Assembly (NCBI GenBank): GCA_015222255.1
Contig: JADFUX010000111.1
Span: 1-11,809 of the forward strand
Reading direction: 5' to 3'
DNA: 11,809 nucleotides
Source of the DNA: Chloroflexota bacterium
GTDB lineage: Bacteria > Chloroflexota > Dehalococcoidia > GIF9 > AB-539-J10
The position numbers were made by a program, and so were the translations under genes. Positions within the stretch are counted from its first letter, which is position 1. Each line of letters opens with the position of its first letter. Below, piece after piece: positions 1 to 6,158 of the stretch. The notes beneath the pieces are model-generated. The model was not told the DNA's origin, did no database searches, and saw nothing but the letters and a program-made list of their open reading frames with translations.

Positions 1-906
1 ACCGAGGATGCCCCTTTTGATGCTGAGAAGCTGAAGTATTGGCTACCTGTGGATTTGTATACTGGCGGTGCTGAGCATGCTGTCATGCATCTCCTGTATG
101 CCCGCTTCTTCATCAAAGCATTGAGAGACATGGGACTGGTCCATTTTGACGAGCCGTTCAGTCGTCTTTTTAACCAAGGAACCATAATTTACCATGGTGG
201 AAAGATGAGCAAATCCAAGGGCAATGTAATTGCCCCAGATGAATATGTAGCTGAGTTAGGTGCTGACGCTGTTCGCGCCTATCTCATGTTTATCGGACCG
301 TGGGAATTGGGAGGGGAGTGGATTGATACTGGCATTGTAGGCATAAGCCGGTGGTTAAGCCGCGTGTGGGGCCTGGTAGAAACAGGCTATGACAGCCACG
401 CTGTCAAGCTTGAGGTGGAGAGAGCCCTTTGCCATAACATCCATAAGACGATCAAGAAGGTGACGAAGGACTTAGAGAGATTTCGGTTTAATACTATGCT
501 GGCCAGCCTTATGGAATTCACGAATTATCTATCCAAGGTGCAGGAAGCGGGGAATGTTTCAATTTCTCTTTGGCAAGAGGCCATTAGCTGTTTTTTGCTC
601 CTCGTTGCTCCTACAGCTCCTCATCTCGCTGAGGAGTTGTGGGCCAGGACGGGACATAGCTACAGCGTTCACAACCAATCTTGGCCGAAGTTTGACGAAG
701 AGTTAGCCAAGGAAGAGGAAGTCACCGTGATCATACAAATAAATGGCAGACTACGGGATAAGCTGCTTGTGCCTGCTTCTATCACTGAGGATGAAGCTAA
801 GGAATTGGCGTTGCGAAGGGAGCGGGTGAAAGCTTATACTGGTAACAAGAGGATTTCTAACATTATATATGTGCCCAAGCGAGTGGTAAATATTGTAGTG
901 AGGTGA
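1..906 (+). CDS. leuS: Leucyl-tRNA synthetase, C-terminal part (5' end outside window)
   Basis: This class Ia aminoacyl-tRNA synthetase charges tRNA-Leu with leucine in the cytosol. The frame is open from base 1, so the gene begins upstream; the 301 residues seen are roughly the last third of a family usually above 800 residues. The first residues (YWLPVDLYTGGAEHA) belong to the catalytic core after the CP1 editing insertion, which is not in view. The KMSKS loop that stabilises the aminoacyl-adenylate transition state is intact at bases 202-216, within GGKMSKSKGN. An alpha-helical anticodon-binding domain follows, containing APTAPHLAEELW. The small C-terminal domain ends in ISNIIYVPKRVVNIVV, a typical LeuRS ending, so the 3' end is complete. 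The GTG at base 49 is an internal Val codon, not a start. The stop lies 10 bases before proC, suggesting cotranscription. Identification is secure. Confidence 0.97.
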   Translation, partial: TEDAPFDAEKLKYWLPVDLYTGGAEHAVMHLLYARFFIKALRDMGLVHFDEPFSRLFNQGTIIYHGGKMSKSKGNVIAPDEYVAELGADAVRAYLMFIGPWELGGEWIDTGIVGISRWLSRVWGLVETGYDSHAVKLEVERALCHNIHKTIKKVTKDLERFRFNTMLASLMEFTNYLSKVQEAGNVSISLWQEAISCFLLLVAPTAPHLAEELWARTGHSYSVHNQSWPKFDEELAKEEEVTVIIQINGRLRDKLLVPASITEDEAKELALRRERVKAYTGNKRISNIIYVPKRVVNIVVR

Positions 907-916
907 GAGAAGCACA

Positions 917-1708
917 GTGCGAATAGCTTTTGTTGGCGGCGGGACCATGGCGGAGGCCATGATCAAATGCCTTTTGGTTAAGGCAGTGGTTACACCGAGA
1001 GACATAGTGGTTAGTGATGTCAGCGGCGCACGGCGGGAGTTGTTAAGCAGGGAATATGGGGTCAGCACAGTAGCCGATAATAGAAAAGCGAGAGAGGGCT
1101 GTGACATTCTTATCCTGGCGATAAAGCCCCCGCACTTAGTTCAGGTGATGGATGAGGTAAAGAACCCCCCGCCAGAACAGATGGTACTGTCTATAGTAGC
1201 TGGTGCTGCCTTGTCTAGTCTGTGTCGCGGGTTGAATCACTCTTCGGTAGTTCGAGCTATGCCCAATATGCCGGCCCAAATTGGCGAAGGAATGACTATA
1301 TGGACAGCAACTGCTGAAGTCAACGAAAAACAAAAAGAAACAGCGCAATCCATCCTTGGTGCTCTCGGTGAGGAACTCTATGTTTCCGACGAAAAGTATC
1401 TGGACATGGCGACAGCCCTGAGTGGCAGTGGACCGGCATATGTGTTTCTCTTCATTGAGGGGCTTATTGATGCTGGCGTCCATATCGGTCTGCCACGCAG
1501 TATTGCGGAGGAACTCGTGATACAAACGGTGCTTGGCTCTACGCAGACAGTTAAGAAGACAACCAAGCATCCTGCTGAGCTAAGAAACATGGTTACTTCG
1601 CCCGGAGGAACGACTACTGATGCTCTCCTAAAATTGGAAAAGGGGACATTTCGGTCTCTCCTTCTTGAGGCAGTTGCTGCTGCCTACGAAAAGGCTAAGC
1701 ATCTATGA
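917..1708 (+). CDS. proC: Pyrroline-5-carboxylate reductase
   Basis: ProC catalyses the last step of proline synthesis, NAD(P)H-dependent reduction of 1-pyrroline-5-carboxylate to L-proline, as a cytosolic oligomer. The 263-residue length is normal. The N-terminus has the Rossmann dinucleotide loop FVGGGTMAEAMI (residues 5-16). Further in come AIKPP, a hallmark of the cofactor domain, and RAMPNMPAQIGEGM. The C-terminal dimerisation/active-site domain carries ALSGSGPAYVFLFIEGL and the signature VTSPGGTTTDAL. The GTG start is chosen because the Rossmann strand begins at residue 3 and AGGTGAG (901-907), overlapping the leuS stop, sits at Shine-Dalgarno distance. Its TGA overlaps the next gene's ATG (ATGA at 1705-1708), implying translational coupling. 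Being downstream of leuS looks like operon convenience rather than pathway logic. Confidence 0.96.
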   Translation: MRIAFVGGGTMAEAMIKCLLVKAVVTPRDIVVSDVSGARRELLSREYGVSTVADNRKAREGCDILILAIKPPHLVQVMDEVKNPPPEQMVLSIVAGAALSSLCRGLNHSSVVRAMPNMPAQIGEGMTIWTATAEVNEKQKETAQSILGALGEELYVSDEKYLDMATALSGSGPAYVFLFIEGLIDAGVHIGLPRSIAEELVIQTVLGSTQTVKKTTKHPAELRNMVTSPGGTTTDALLKLEKGTFRSLLLEAVAAAYEKAKHL

Positions 1709-2628
1709 TGGATTCATTGCTTGAATATCGCAATTGCCCCAATTGTGGCCGGAATGATTTCACTGTTCTCTTTGACTCCAACATGGATAACGGTGATTTT
1801 CAAGAAGGTATAGAAACCGTATATATGCTACCTGGGGGAAGATATGGGAGGCATGTCAAATGCGGGTATTGTGAGCTCATATATGTAAATCCAATCGAGA
1901 AAGCAAGCAAAATCAACGATGACTATGCCAACAGGAAAAGCGGCGATGTTTCCGTTATTCGGAGGGTTCGTTTGCGTGCAACTAAATCGCAAGCGCAACT
2001 AATCAAGAAATATAACAACAGCACTAGCCTTCTAGACGTAGGCTGTGGAGAGGGTTTCTTCCTCTTTAATGCCTCCAAGGCGGGTTTTATTACAAAAGGA
2101 GTTGAACTGTCACAGGAGGCGGCGGCATATGCCAAAAGAGAATTTGGTTTAGATGTAGAGGCAAATCCTTTTGAAACACTGCGATTTCCCGAGAACTCTT
2201 TCGATGTGGTTACCTTGTGGCAGGTTCTTGAGCACGTTCCGCACCCACTTGCGATTCTTAAAGAAGTTAACAGGATACTGAAGCCTGGAGGGTTGCTGGC
2301 TGTATCGACTCCAGATATTGGAGGGATACCAGCAAAGATTTTCCGGAAGAGCTGGTGGAACATAAGGAAGATCCATGTCAATCAGTTCACGACCAAAACC
2401 CTTAAGGATATTGTCGAGAATGCCGGGTTCAAGAATGTGTCTTGTGCCTGTTATAGGGAATCCGTGAGTCTGCTCATGTTGTTTATGCCGGTACTGAAAT
2501 CGCCCAGGCTCTATCGGCCGTTAAGGGGTTTGCTGTGTCCCGGATCTATTCTAGGCAGGGCGATGGATAAGATAATGCTGGCATATCCCTCGAGGCTTGA
2601 TAACGCTACCATGATTGGTTTCAAATAG
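1705..2628 (+). CDS. Class I SAM-dependent methyltransferase with N-terminal zinc ribbon
   Basis: A 307-residue predicted cytosolic methyltransferase of the Methyltransf_11/23 type. The N-terminus has two CxxC pairs (C11/C14 in NCPNCG and C53/C56 in KCGYCELIYVNP) that look like a zinc ribbon, a layout common in methyltransferases of surface-sugar and secondary-metabolite clusters. The AdoMet motif I is LLDVGCGEGFF (109-119), the acidic residue after strand 2 is E134 in GVELS, and the motif III-like region is FDVVTLWQVLEHVPHP (166-181). ILKPGGLLAVSTPD follows, then an aromatic-rich C-terminal part (KSWWNI, HVNQFT). No substrate domain is recognisable. It overlaps proC by four bases (ATGA) and lies 18 bases before a radical SAM gene, so both are probably cotranscribed. 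ATG at 1705 or the adjacent ATG at 1708 could be the start. The fold is confident; the substrate is unknown. Confidence 0.87.
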   Translation: MMDSLLEYRNCPNCGRNDFTVLFDSNMDNGDFQEGIETVYMLPGGRYGRHVKCGYCELIYVNPIEKASKINDDYANRKSGDVSVIRRVRLRATKSQAQLIKKYNNSTSLLDVGCGEGFFLFNASKAGFITKGVELSQEAAAYAKREFGLDVEANPFETLRFPENSFDVVTLWQVLEHVPHPLAILKEVNRILKPGGLLAVSTPDIGGIPAKIFRKSWWNIRKIHVNQFTTKTLKDIVENAGFKNVSCACYRESVSLLMLFMPVLKSPRLYRPLRGLLCPGSILGRAMDKIMLAYPSRLDNATMIGFK

Positions 2629-2646
2629 GCGCTCCTACTGATACGA

Positions 2647-3636
2647 ATGAAGAATTTTTCTCCATTAGATGCAATTAAGCTGGCCAAAAGGGGAGTGTAT
2701 AACTACATAACCAATCGTCCTCTAGTAGTTTCTTACGAAGTAACGCTTTCGTGCAATTGCAACTGCCTGCACTGCGACCTCGGCGGCATAAGAAAAGATG
2801 AGAAGCAGCTTGAACCAACTGATTATGCTAACCTAACTCGACTCCTAAATCCACCAGTAGTGCAAATCTCTGGTGGTGAGCCACTCTTGCGCAAAGATAT
2901 CGTAGCCATCGTTAAGGCTATCAAACAATCTACCGGGGCATATCTCATACTTGTTACCAATGGAGTGCTGCTGAACGAAACTAACTATCTGCAGTTGCAC
3001 CAAGCTGGGGTGAACCAATTCTCCGTATCGCTTGATTTTCCCGATGAGCGGCATGATGAATTTCGGGGACGACGAGGCCTTTATGGACGTTTGGAGCGGG
3101 TGCTTCCACGACTGGCGCAATTTGGTCACCGAGATATTATTTTGAACACGGCTATAACACGAGCTAACCTGAAGGAAATCTTGCCTTTAGCCCAAAGGGC
3201 TGGGGAGTGGGGGGTGGCGATATCGTACAGTGCGTACACCGCGCTGCGAACTGGGGATAAGCACTATTGTATTGAAACCGAAGAAGATCTAAAGCTTTTG
3301 CGGCAGAGTATTACCGAGCTCATAGAGCTAAGGAAGCAAAGTACCCATATAGCCAATTCTAAGCTTGTGCTTCTAGATACTCTAAGGTTCTTCGAGCAGG
3401 GCTACATGCCAGACTGCAAAGCAGGCATAAGATTCCTCGTAGTAATGCCTGACGGAAGTCTTGTTCCGTGTTCGCTGCATCGCAACAAGTTTGCGACCCA
3501 GAAAGAGATGGTAGAAGGCTTCTCGCGAACTAACCGCTGTGGTAGCTGCTATGTCGCGATAAGATCCTACAGCGAACGACCACTCCTGGGCCAGCTAAGA
3601 GATATTCCGCACTATCGCAAACGGCTTTTCGCCTGA
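2647..3636 (+). CDS. Radical SAM protein with C-terminal SPASM-like cysteines
   Basis: A 329-residue radical SAM enzyme. The canonical CX3CX2C motif that binds the catalytic [4Fe-4S] cluster is C36, C40 and C43 in SCNCNCLHC, with an extra C38 inside it. It follows a strand VVSYEVTL typical of MoaA/PqqE-like proteins. The SAM-binding GGEP motif is at residues 76-79 (QISGGEPLLR), and FSVSLDFPDERHDEFRG matches the strand/loop that follows in this superfamily. Near the C-terminus C257, C275 (GSLVPCSLHR), C298 and C301 (RCGSC) resemble a reduced SPASM or twitch domain that may hold an auxiliary Fe-S cluster. The protein shows no signal peptide or membrane segment. No clear Shine-Dalgarno precedes the ATG, so expression may depend on the methyltransferase 18 bases upstream. 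The substrate cannot be assigned; peptide, cofactor or lipid precursor modification are all possible. Confidence 0.88.
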   Translation: MKNFSPLDAIKLAKRGVYNYITNRPLVVSYEVTLSCNCNCLHCDLGGIRKDEKQLEPTDYANLTRLLNPPVVQISGGEPLLRKDIVAIVKAIKQSTGAYLILVTNGVLLNETNYLQLHQAGVNQFSVSLDFPDERHDEFRGRRGLYGRLERVLPRLAQFGHRDIILNTAITRANLKEILPLAQRAGEWGVAISYSAYTALRTGDKHYCIETEEDLKLLRQSITELIELRKQSTHIANSKLVLLDTLRFFEQGYMPDCKAGIRFLVVMPDGSLVPCSLHRNKFATQKEMVEGFSRTNRCGSCYVAIRSYSERPLLGQLRDIPHYRKRLFA

Positions 3637-3656
3637 GATACTTAGCAAGCTCTGTT

Positions 3657-3923
3657 TTAGGTAGCGGCTGGGGTCTCGCCTGGGTGCTGCTTACGCCATT
3701 TCTCTAGACATTGCTCTCGGGTCTCCTTATGGTCAGGATCGGGGATGCAACAATCCACAGGGCAGACCTCGACACATTTGGGCGATTCAAACCAACCTAT
3801 ACACTCAGTGCATTTATCAGGATCGATGATATAGATTGTCTCTCCTTCGCTGATCGCCTCGTTCTTGCATTCAGGTTCACAGGCGCCACAGCTTATGCAC
3901 TCGTCGGTAACCTTGTATGCCAT
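3657..3923 (-). CDS. fdx: 2[4Fe-4S] ferredoxin, Alvin/YfhL type
   Basis: An 88-residue cytosolic electron carrier with two [4Fe-4S] clusters. The first motif is C9-x2-C12-x2-C15-x3-C19 ([12 protein letters not shown]). The second is C38-x2-C41-x8-C50-x3-C54 ([19 protein letters not shown]). The eight-residue insertion between C41 and C50 and the charged helical tail ([18 protein letters not shown]) are hallmarks of the Allochromatium-type family rather than clostridial ferredoxins. From general knowledge, such proteins have two clusters of very different and low potential. C58 and C59 are additional cysteines just after the last ligand. It is the last gene of rsmD-coaD-fdx; the coaD stop lies 6 bases upstream, inside the strong ribosome-binding site. 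The physiological partner is unknown. Its stop faces the radical SAM stop 20 bases away. Confidence 0.95.
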   Translation of the reverse strand: MAYKVTDECISCGACEPECKNEAISEGETIYIIDPDKCTECIGWFESPKCVEVCPVDCCIPDPDHKETREQCLEKWRKQHPGETPAAT

Positions 3924-3929
3924 GTTTCA

Positions 3930-4442
3930 TTACCTCCTTTCCAATGTAGAAAATCTGGCAGCTTTTAAGAAGAACTTCTCTCTCAATGCCTCGGCGACAT
4001 GTTCGGGAACCATACCTTCAAGACAACCTCCCAATTTGGCTACTTCCTTAATCGAGCTAGAGCTGAGGAATTGATATCCCGAGTCTGCCATCAGGCAAAC
4101 CAACTCGATGTCAGGTGCCAACTTCTTATTCATCAGCGCCATTTCGAATTCCTGTTCAAAATCGGAATTCATCCTTAACCCACGAATCATGGCCTTTCCC
4201 TTTATTTGACGGATGAAATCAACAGTGAGGCAGCTATAAGATTGAACGCATACATTGGGCAAATCAACTACTGCCTTCTGTACCATCTCCACCCTTTCTT
4301 CAAGGGAGAAAAGCAGGCGCTTATCAGGCTTCTCGTAGACAGCGATAATCAGTTTATCAAAAAGGGCCAAAGCTCGCGTGACAATATCCATGTGCCCATT
4401 AGTGATGGGATCAAAGCTACCCGGATATACTGCAGCAGTCAA
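3930..4442 (-). CDS. coaD: Phosphopantetheine adenylyltransferase
   Basis: CoaD transfers AMP from ATP to 4'-phosphopantetheine, giving dephospho-CoA, the penultimate step of coenzyme A synthesis in the cytosol. The 170-residue protein opens with VYPGSFDPITNGHMDI, the nucleotidyltransferase motif with the T/HxGH signature (TNGH at 14-17). The middle carries MIRGLRMNSDFEQEFEMALMNKKL, a family hallmark, and the late motif is FLSSSSIKEVAKLGG, corresponding to ISSSxxRE. The start is TTG, supported by GGAG eight bases upstream (4451-4454) and by the PGSFDP strand at the expected distance from the N-terminus. The TTG overlaps the rsmD stop (TTGA at 4439-4442), so translation is likely coupled. The C-terminus is about ten residues longer than typical. 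Confidence 0.96.
   Translation of the reverse strand: MTAAVYPGSFDPITNGHMDIVTRALALFDKLIIAVYEKPDKRLLFSLEERVEMVQKAVVDLPNVCVQSYSCLTVDFIRQIKGKAMIRGLRMNSDFEQEFEMALMNKKLAPDIELVCLMADSGYQFLSSSSIKEVAKLGGCLEGMVPEHVAEALREKFFLKAARFSTLERR
3932..3940 (-). promoter_or_regulatory. Strong Shine-Dalgarno of the ferredoxin gene
   Basis: Read on the minus strand this is AAAGGAGGT, a near-perfect anti-16S match eight bases before the ferredoxin ATG. It overlaps the first base of the coaD TAA stop. It is much stronger than the sites before other genes here, suggesting the ferredoxin is translated at a higher level than the coaD upstream on the same message. It also shows that this organism uses SD-led initiation, which makes the SD-less recA and dnaE starts notable. 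Confidence 0.8.
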
Positions 4443-4993
4443 GATCTGGGCTCCATTTGGTATATCGACAGAAAGGTGTCACCATAGTGACGTTCCTTAA
4501 CCAGATTCAACCCATCGTGCGAAGAATTCAATGGAAAGCGATTACCGTGGCATACTACAACAACAGAATTCTCCACCAACAACTTTGAGAGAGCCAAGTT
4601 TGCCATCAAATCGTTCGCCGTGGGGTCTGAGTAAGGGGGATCAATGAAGACGATGTCGTATTTGTTATTAAGGAAAGCGATAGCCTTGTGTGCACTGCAG
4701 CAATAAACGTGGGCTTTGTCTGAGAGCCTTGCTTTTTCCAGGTTGCGCTTAATAATGTCGCAGCATTTTCTGTTTTGGTCGACAAAGTCAGCCCATTCTG
4801 CGTTGCGACTTAGGGCTTCGATACCCAAAGTGCCACTGCCAGCATATAGATCGAGGACTCGGCACCAATCAACAGCCGTATTTTCCAGAATAGAGAAAAT
4901 TGCTTGTCTCGCCATATTTGTGGTGGGCCGTACTGCAGGCCTCCGGGGCACCGCCAAGCGATTTCCTTTGATTTGACCGCCAGTGACTTGCAT
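4439..4993 (-). CDS. rsmD: 16S rRNA (guanine(966)-N2)-methyltransferase
   Basis: RsmD methylates N2 of G966 (E. coli numbering) in 16S rRNA during 30S assembly, using AdoMet. The 184-residue length fits. The N-terminus has MQVTGGQIKGNRLAVP, aligning with the usual MRIIGGxxrGRxL opening and confirming the ATG. RPTTNMARQAIFSIL (22-36) matches the RPTTdrvREalFniL signature. AdoMet motif I is VLDLYAGSGTLGIEALSR and the catalytic (D/N)PPY motif is FIDPPY. It is the first gene of a minus-strand operon with coaD and the ferredoxin; rsmD-coaD adjacency is common in bacteria. There is no good Shine-Dalgarno (AGGA is only one base from the ATG). The predicted leader from the promoter upstream is only about 12 bases. 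Confidence 0.95.
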   Translation of the reverse strand: MQVTGGQIKGNRLAVPRRPAVRPTTNMARQAIFSILENTAVDWCRVLDLYAGSGTLGIEALSRNAEWADFVDQNRKCCDIIKRNLEKARLSDKAHVYCCSAHKAIAFLNNKYDIVFIDPPYSDPTANDLMANLALSKLLVENSVVVVCHGNRFPLNSSHDGLNLVKERHYGDTFLSIYQMEPRS

Positions 4994-5011
4994 ATCCTGC
5001 TACTCTTAGAC

Positions 5012-5040
5012 ATTATAATCAGATTTGTGGCTTGTTTCAA
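5012..5040 (-). promoter_or_regulatory. Sigma70-type promoter of rsmD-coaD-fdx
   Basis: On the minus strand TTGAAA (5040-5035) is separated by exactly 17 bases from a perfect TATAAT (5017-5012). Transcription should begin near 5005, giving a leader of about 12 bases before the rsmD ATG at 4993. The location directly before the first gene of the operon supports it. The ATTATAAT core is palindromic, but I find no well-spaced -35 for the plus strand. Confidence 0.72.
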
Positions 5041-5553
5041 GGCCTTTCAGATTCTTTGTCAAACTGTGTGGAAATCGCCATGGGATGGTACTAAGCCCGA
5101 GAGCATCTTTCTCCAATAGACCTCGGCATTTCTCAGACCACCAGAGATTCGCCTTAGCATTTTGATTTCCGTATTACACCCTTACACAATTGGTGGTGGT
5201 GCCATTATCAAAGTGGTTCAGGATAGGCTCCCTTTGCAGTATAAAGGTATTACCCGCCTGATATCCCCCAAGGCCCAAGAGAATTGTGATAACATTTTAC
5301 GGGCTCTTGACCATGGGTGGCAGGCCCTCTTTCCCTATTGCGCAAGCTCAGTGTCAATGCTGCATCTAGGCGAACAAAACCACAGGCCGAGACGCTAGGA
5401 TTTGCCGTTGGAAAACATCAGCAAGGTAAACCATAGCAGCCAAGTTGTGTCGGGGAAGGAAGCCTCAGCGTCGTTCAAGACTATTTTTATTCCCGGTAAG
5501 CTATGTAACCATGAAGGTGGGCTAATGATGTACGTGGCCCAATTAGAGAGCAG
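5041..5553. other. Gene-poor stretch between rsmD promoter and ogt
   Basis: About 510 bases in which I recognise no conserved gene, RNA or mobile element. The longest open stretch is on plus: frame open from 5120, possible TTG at 5162, stop at 5398, giving up to 78 residues. That product includes GGGAIIKVVQDRLPLQYKG and ALDHGWQALFPYCAS. It matches no family I know, lacks an obvious ribosome-binding site, and ends more than 150 bases before ogt. Other frames are broken by stops. It may be a decayed gene, a lineage-specific small gene, or untranslated DNA. Any ogt promoter should lie in its right end, but no convincing pair of boxes was seen. Confidence 0.4.
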
Positions 5554-5556
5554 TTG

Positions 5557-6081
5557 ATGGAGCTAAGATACTTTGTCTTTGATACCGTGCTGGGGTGGGT
5601 GGGGGTACTGGGATCAAACCAGGGATTACTAAAGCTTGTGTTGCCGCAGTCTTCTTGTGAGAAAGCACTGAATCTTCTCAAAGCGTTCGCGCTGGAATGG
5701 CATGATAGAACACCGAGAGAAGCTGAAGCTGGTTATTTTGGTGATTTGCCCCAGAGAATAGGAGACTATTTAAAGGGCGAGCGAGTCAGCTTCCCTGATG
5801 AGCTAGACTTATCTTGGGGCAGTCCTTTCCAGAGAGGTGTTTGGCAAGTGACGCGCTCTATTGGTTACGGTGAAACGAGGAGTTATGCTTGGGTCGCCGA
5901 TAGACTGGAGAAACCTGGGGCGGCCAGAGCTGTGGGGCAAGCTCTGGCCAGAAATGTCGTGCCTATAGTAATCCCCTGTCATCGTGTGATTTGTAGCAAT
6001 GGAGATCTTGGTGGGTTCAGCGGTGGCGGAGATTGGAAGCGGAGGTTGCTCGAGCTTGAGGCGGTAGCCGCAATGCTCTAG
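5557..6081 (+). CDS. ogt: Methylated-DNA--protein-cysteine methyltransferase (O6-alkylguanine repair)
   Basis: A suicide repair protein that removes alkyl groups from O6 of guanine (and O4 of thymine) by transfer to its own cysteine. With the ATG at 5557 it has 174 residues, close to E. coli Ogt. The active site is IVIPCHRVI with nucleophile C141. RAVGQALARN just before it contains the helix with the probable arginine finger R124. FQRGVWQVTRSIGYGETRSY (91-110) is the conserved start of the DNA-binding domain, and GDLGGFSGGGDWKRRLLELE closes the protein. The N-terminal domain is the usual poorly conserved alpha/beta fold. ATG 5557 is preferred over the TTG three bases earlier because GAGAG at 5546-5550 gives better spacing. 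It stands alone on plus, converging on dnaE with 77 bases between stops. There is no Ada-type zinc/AraC domain, so it is not the inducible Ada regulator. Confidence 0.95.
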   Translation: MELRYFVFDTVLGWVGVLGSNQGLLKLVLPQSSCEKALNLLKAFALEWHDRTPREAEAGYFGDLPQRIGDYLKGERVSFPDELDLSWGSPFQRGVWQVTRSIGYGETRSYAWVADRLEKPGAARAVGQALARNVVPIVIPCHRVICSNGDLGGFSGGGDWKRRLLELEAVAAML

Positions 6082-6158
6082 CCCATACAAGCCTCGTTAA
6101 TAGAATAACCGCAGCAACATTGTTGGTTCGCGATCAAGGAAGTAAGCGCAGAAATAAA

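Noticed and set aside
49-51. GTG as a start codon for the first gene
   Set aside because: The frame is open back to base 1 and the upstream residues continue LeuRS sequence, so it is an internal valine.
1136-1570. Long minus-strand open frame opposite proC
   Set aside because: It is antisense to a clearly conserved gene and shows no family resemblance.
3637-3656. Bidirectional terminator between radical SAM and ferredoxin genes
   Set aside because: Only 20 bases separate the stops and I see no stable stem, just a short TTTT.
5014-5019. Plus-strand TATAAT near 5014
   Set aside because: It arises from the palindromic ATTATAAT of the minus-strand promoter; there is no properly spaced -35 and no plus-strand gene nearby.
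5162-5398. 78-codon plus-strand frame as a real gene
   Set aside because: There is no ribosome-binding site, recognisable domain or operon context; kept only as part of the unexplained spacer.
5441-5500. tRNA-like GTTC sequence in the spacer
   Set aside because: No acceptor, D or anticodon stems can be formed around it.
6082-6158. Terminator between the convergent ogt and dnaE stops
   Set aside because: A small CAAC-ATT-GTTG hairpin is present near 6113-6126, but it is short and not followed by a T-run on either strand.
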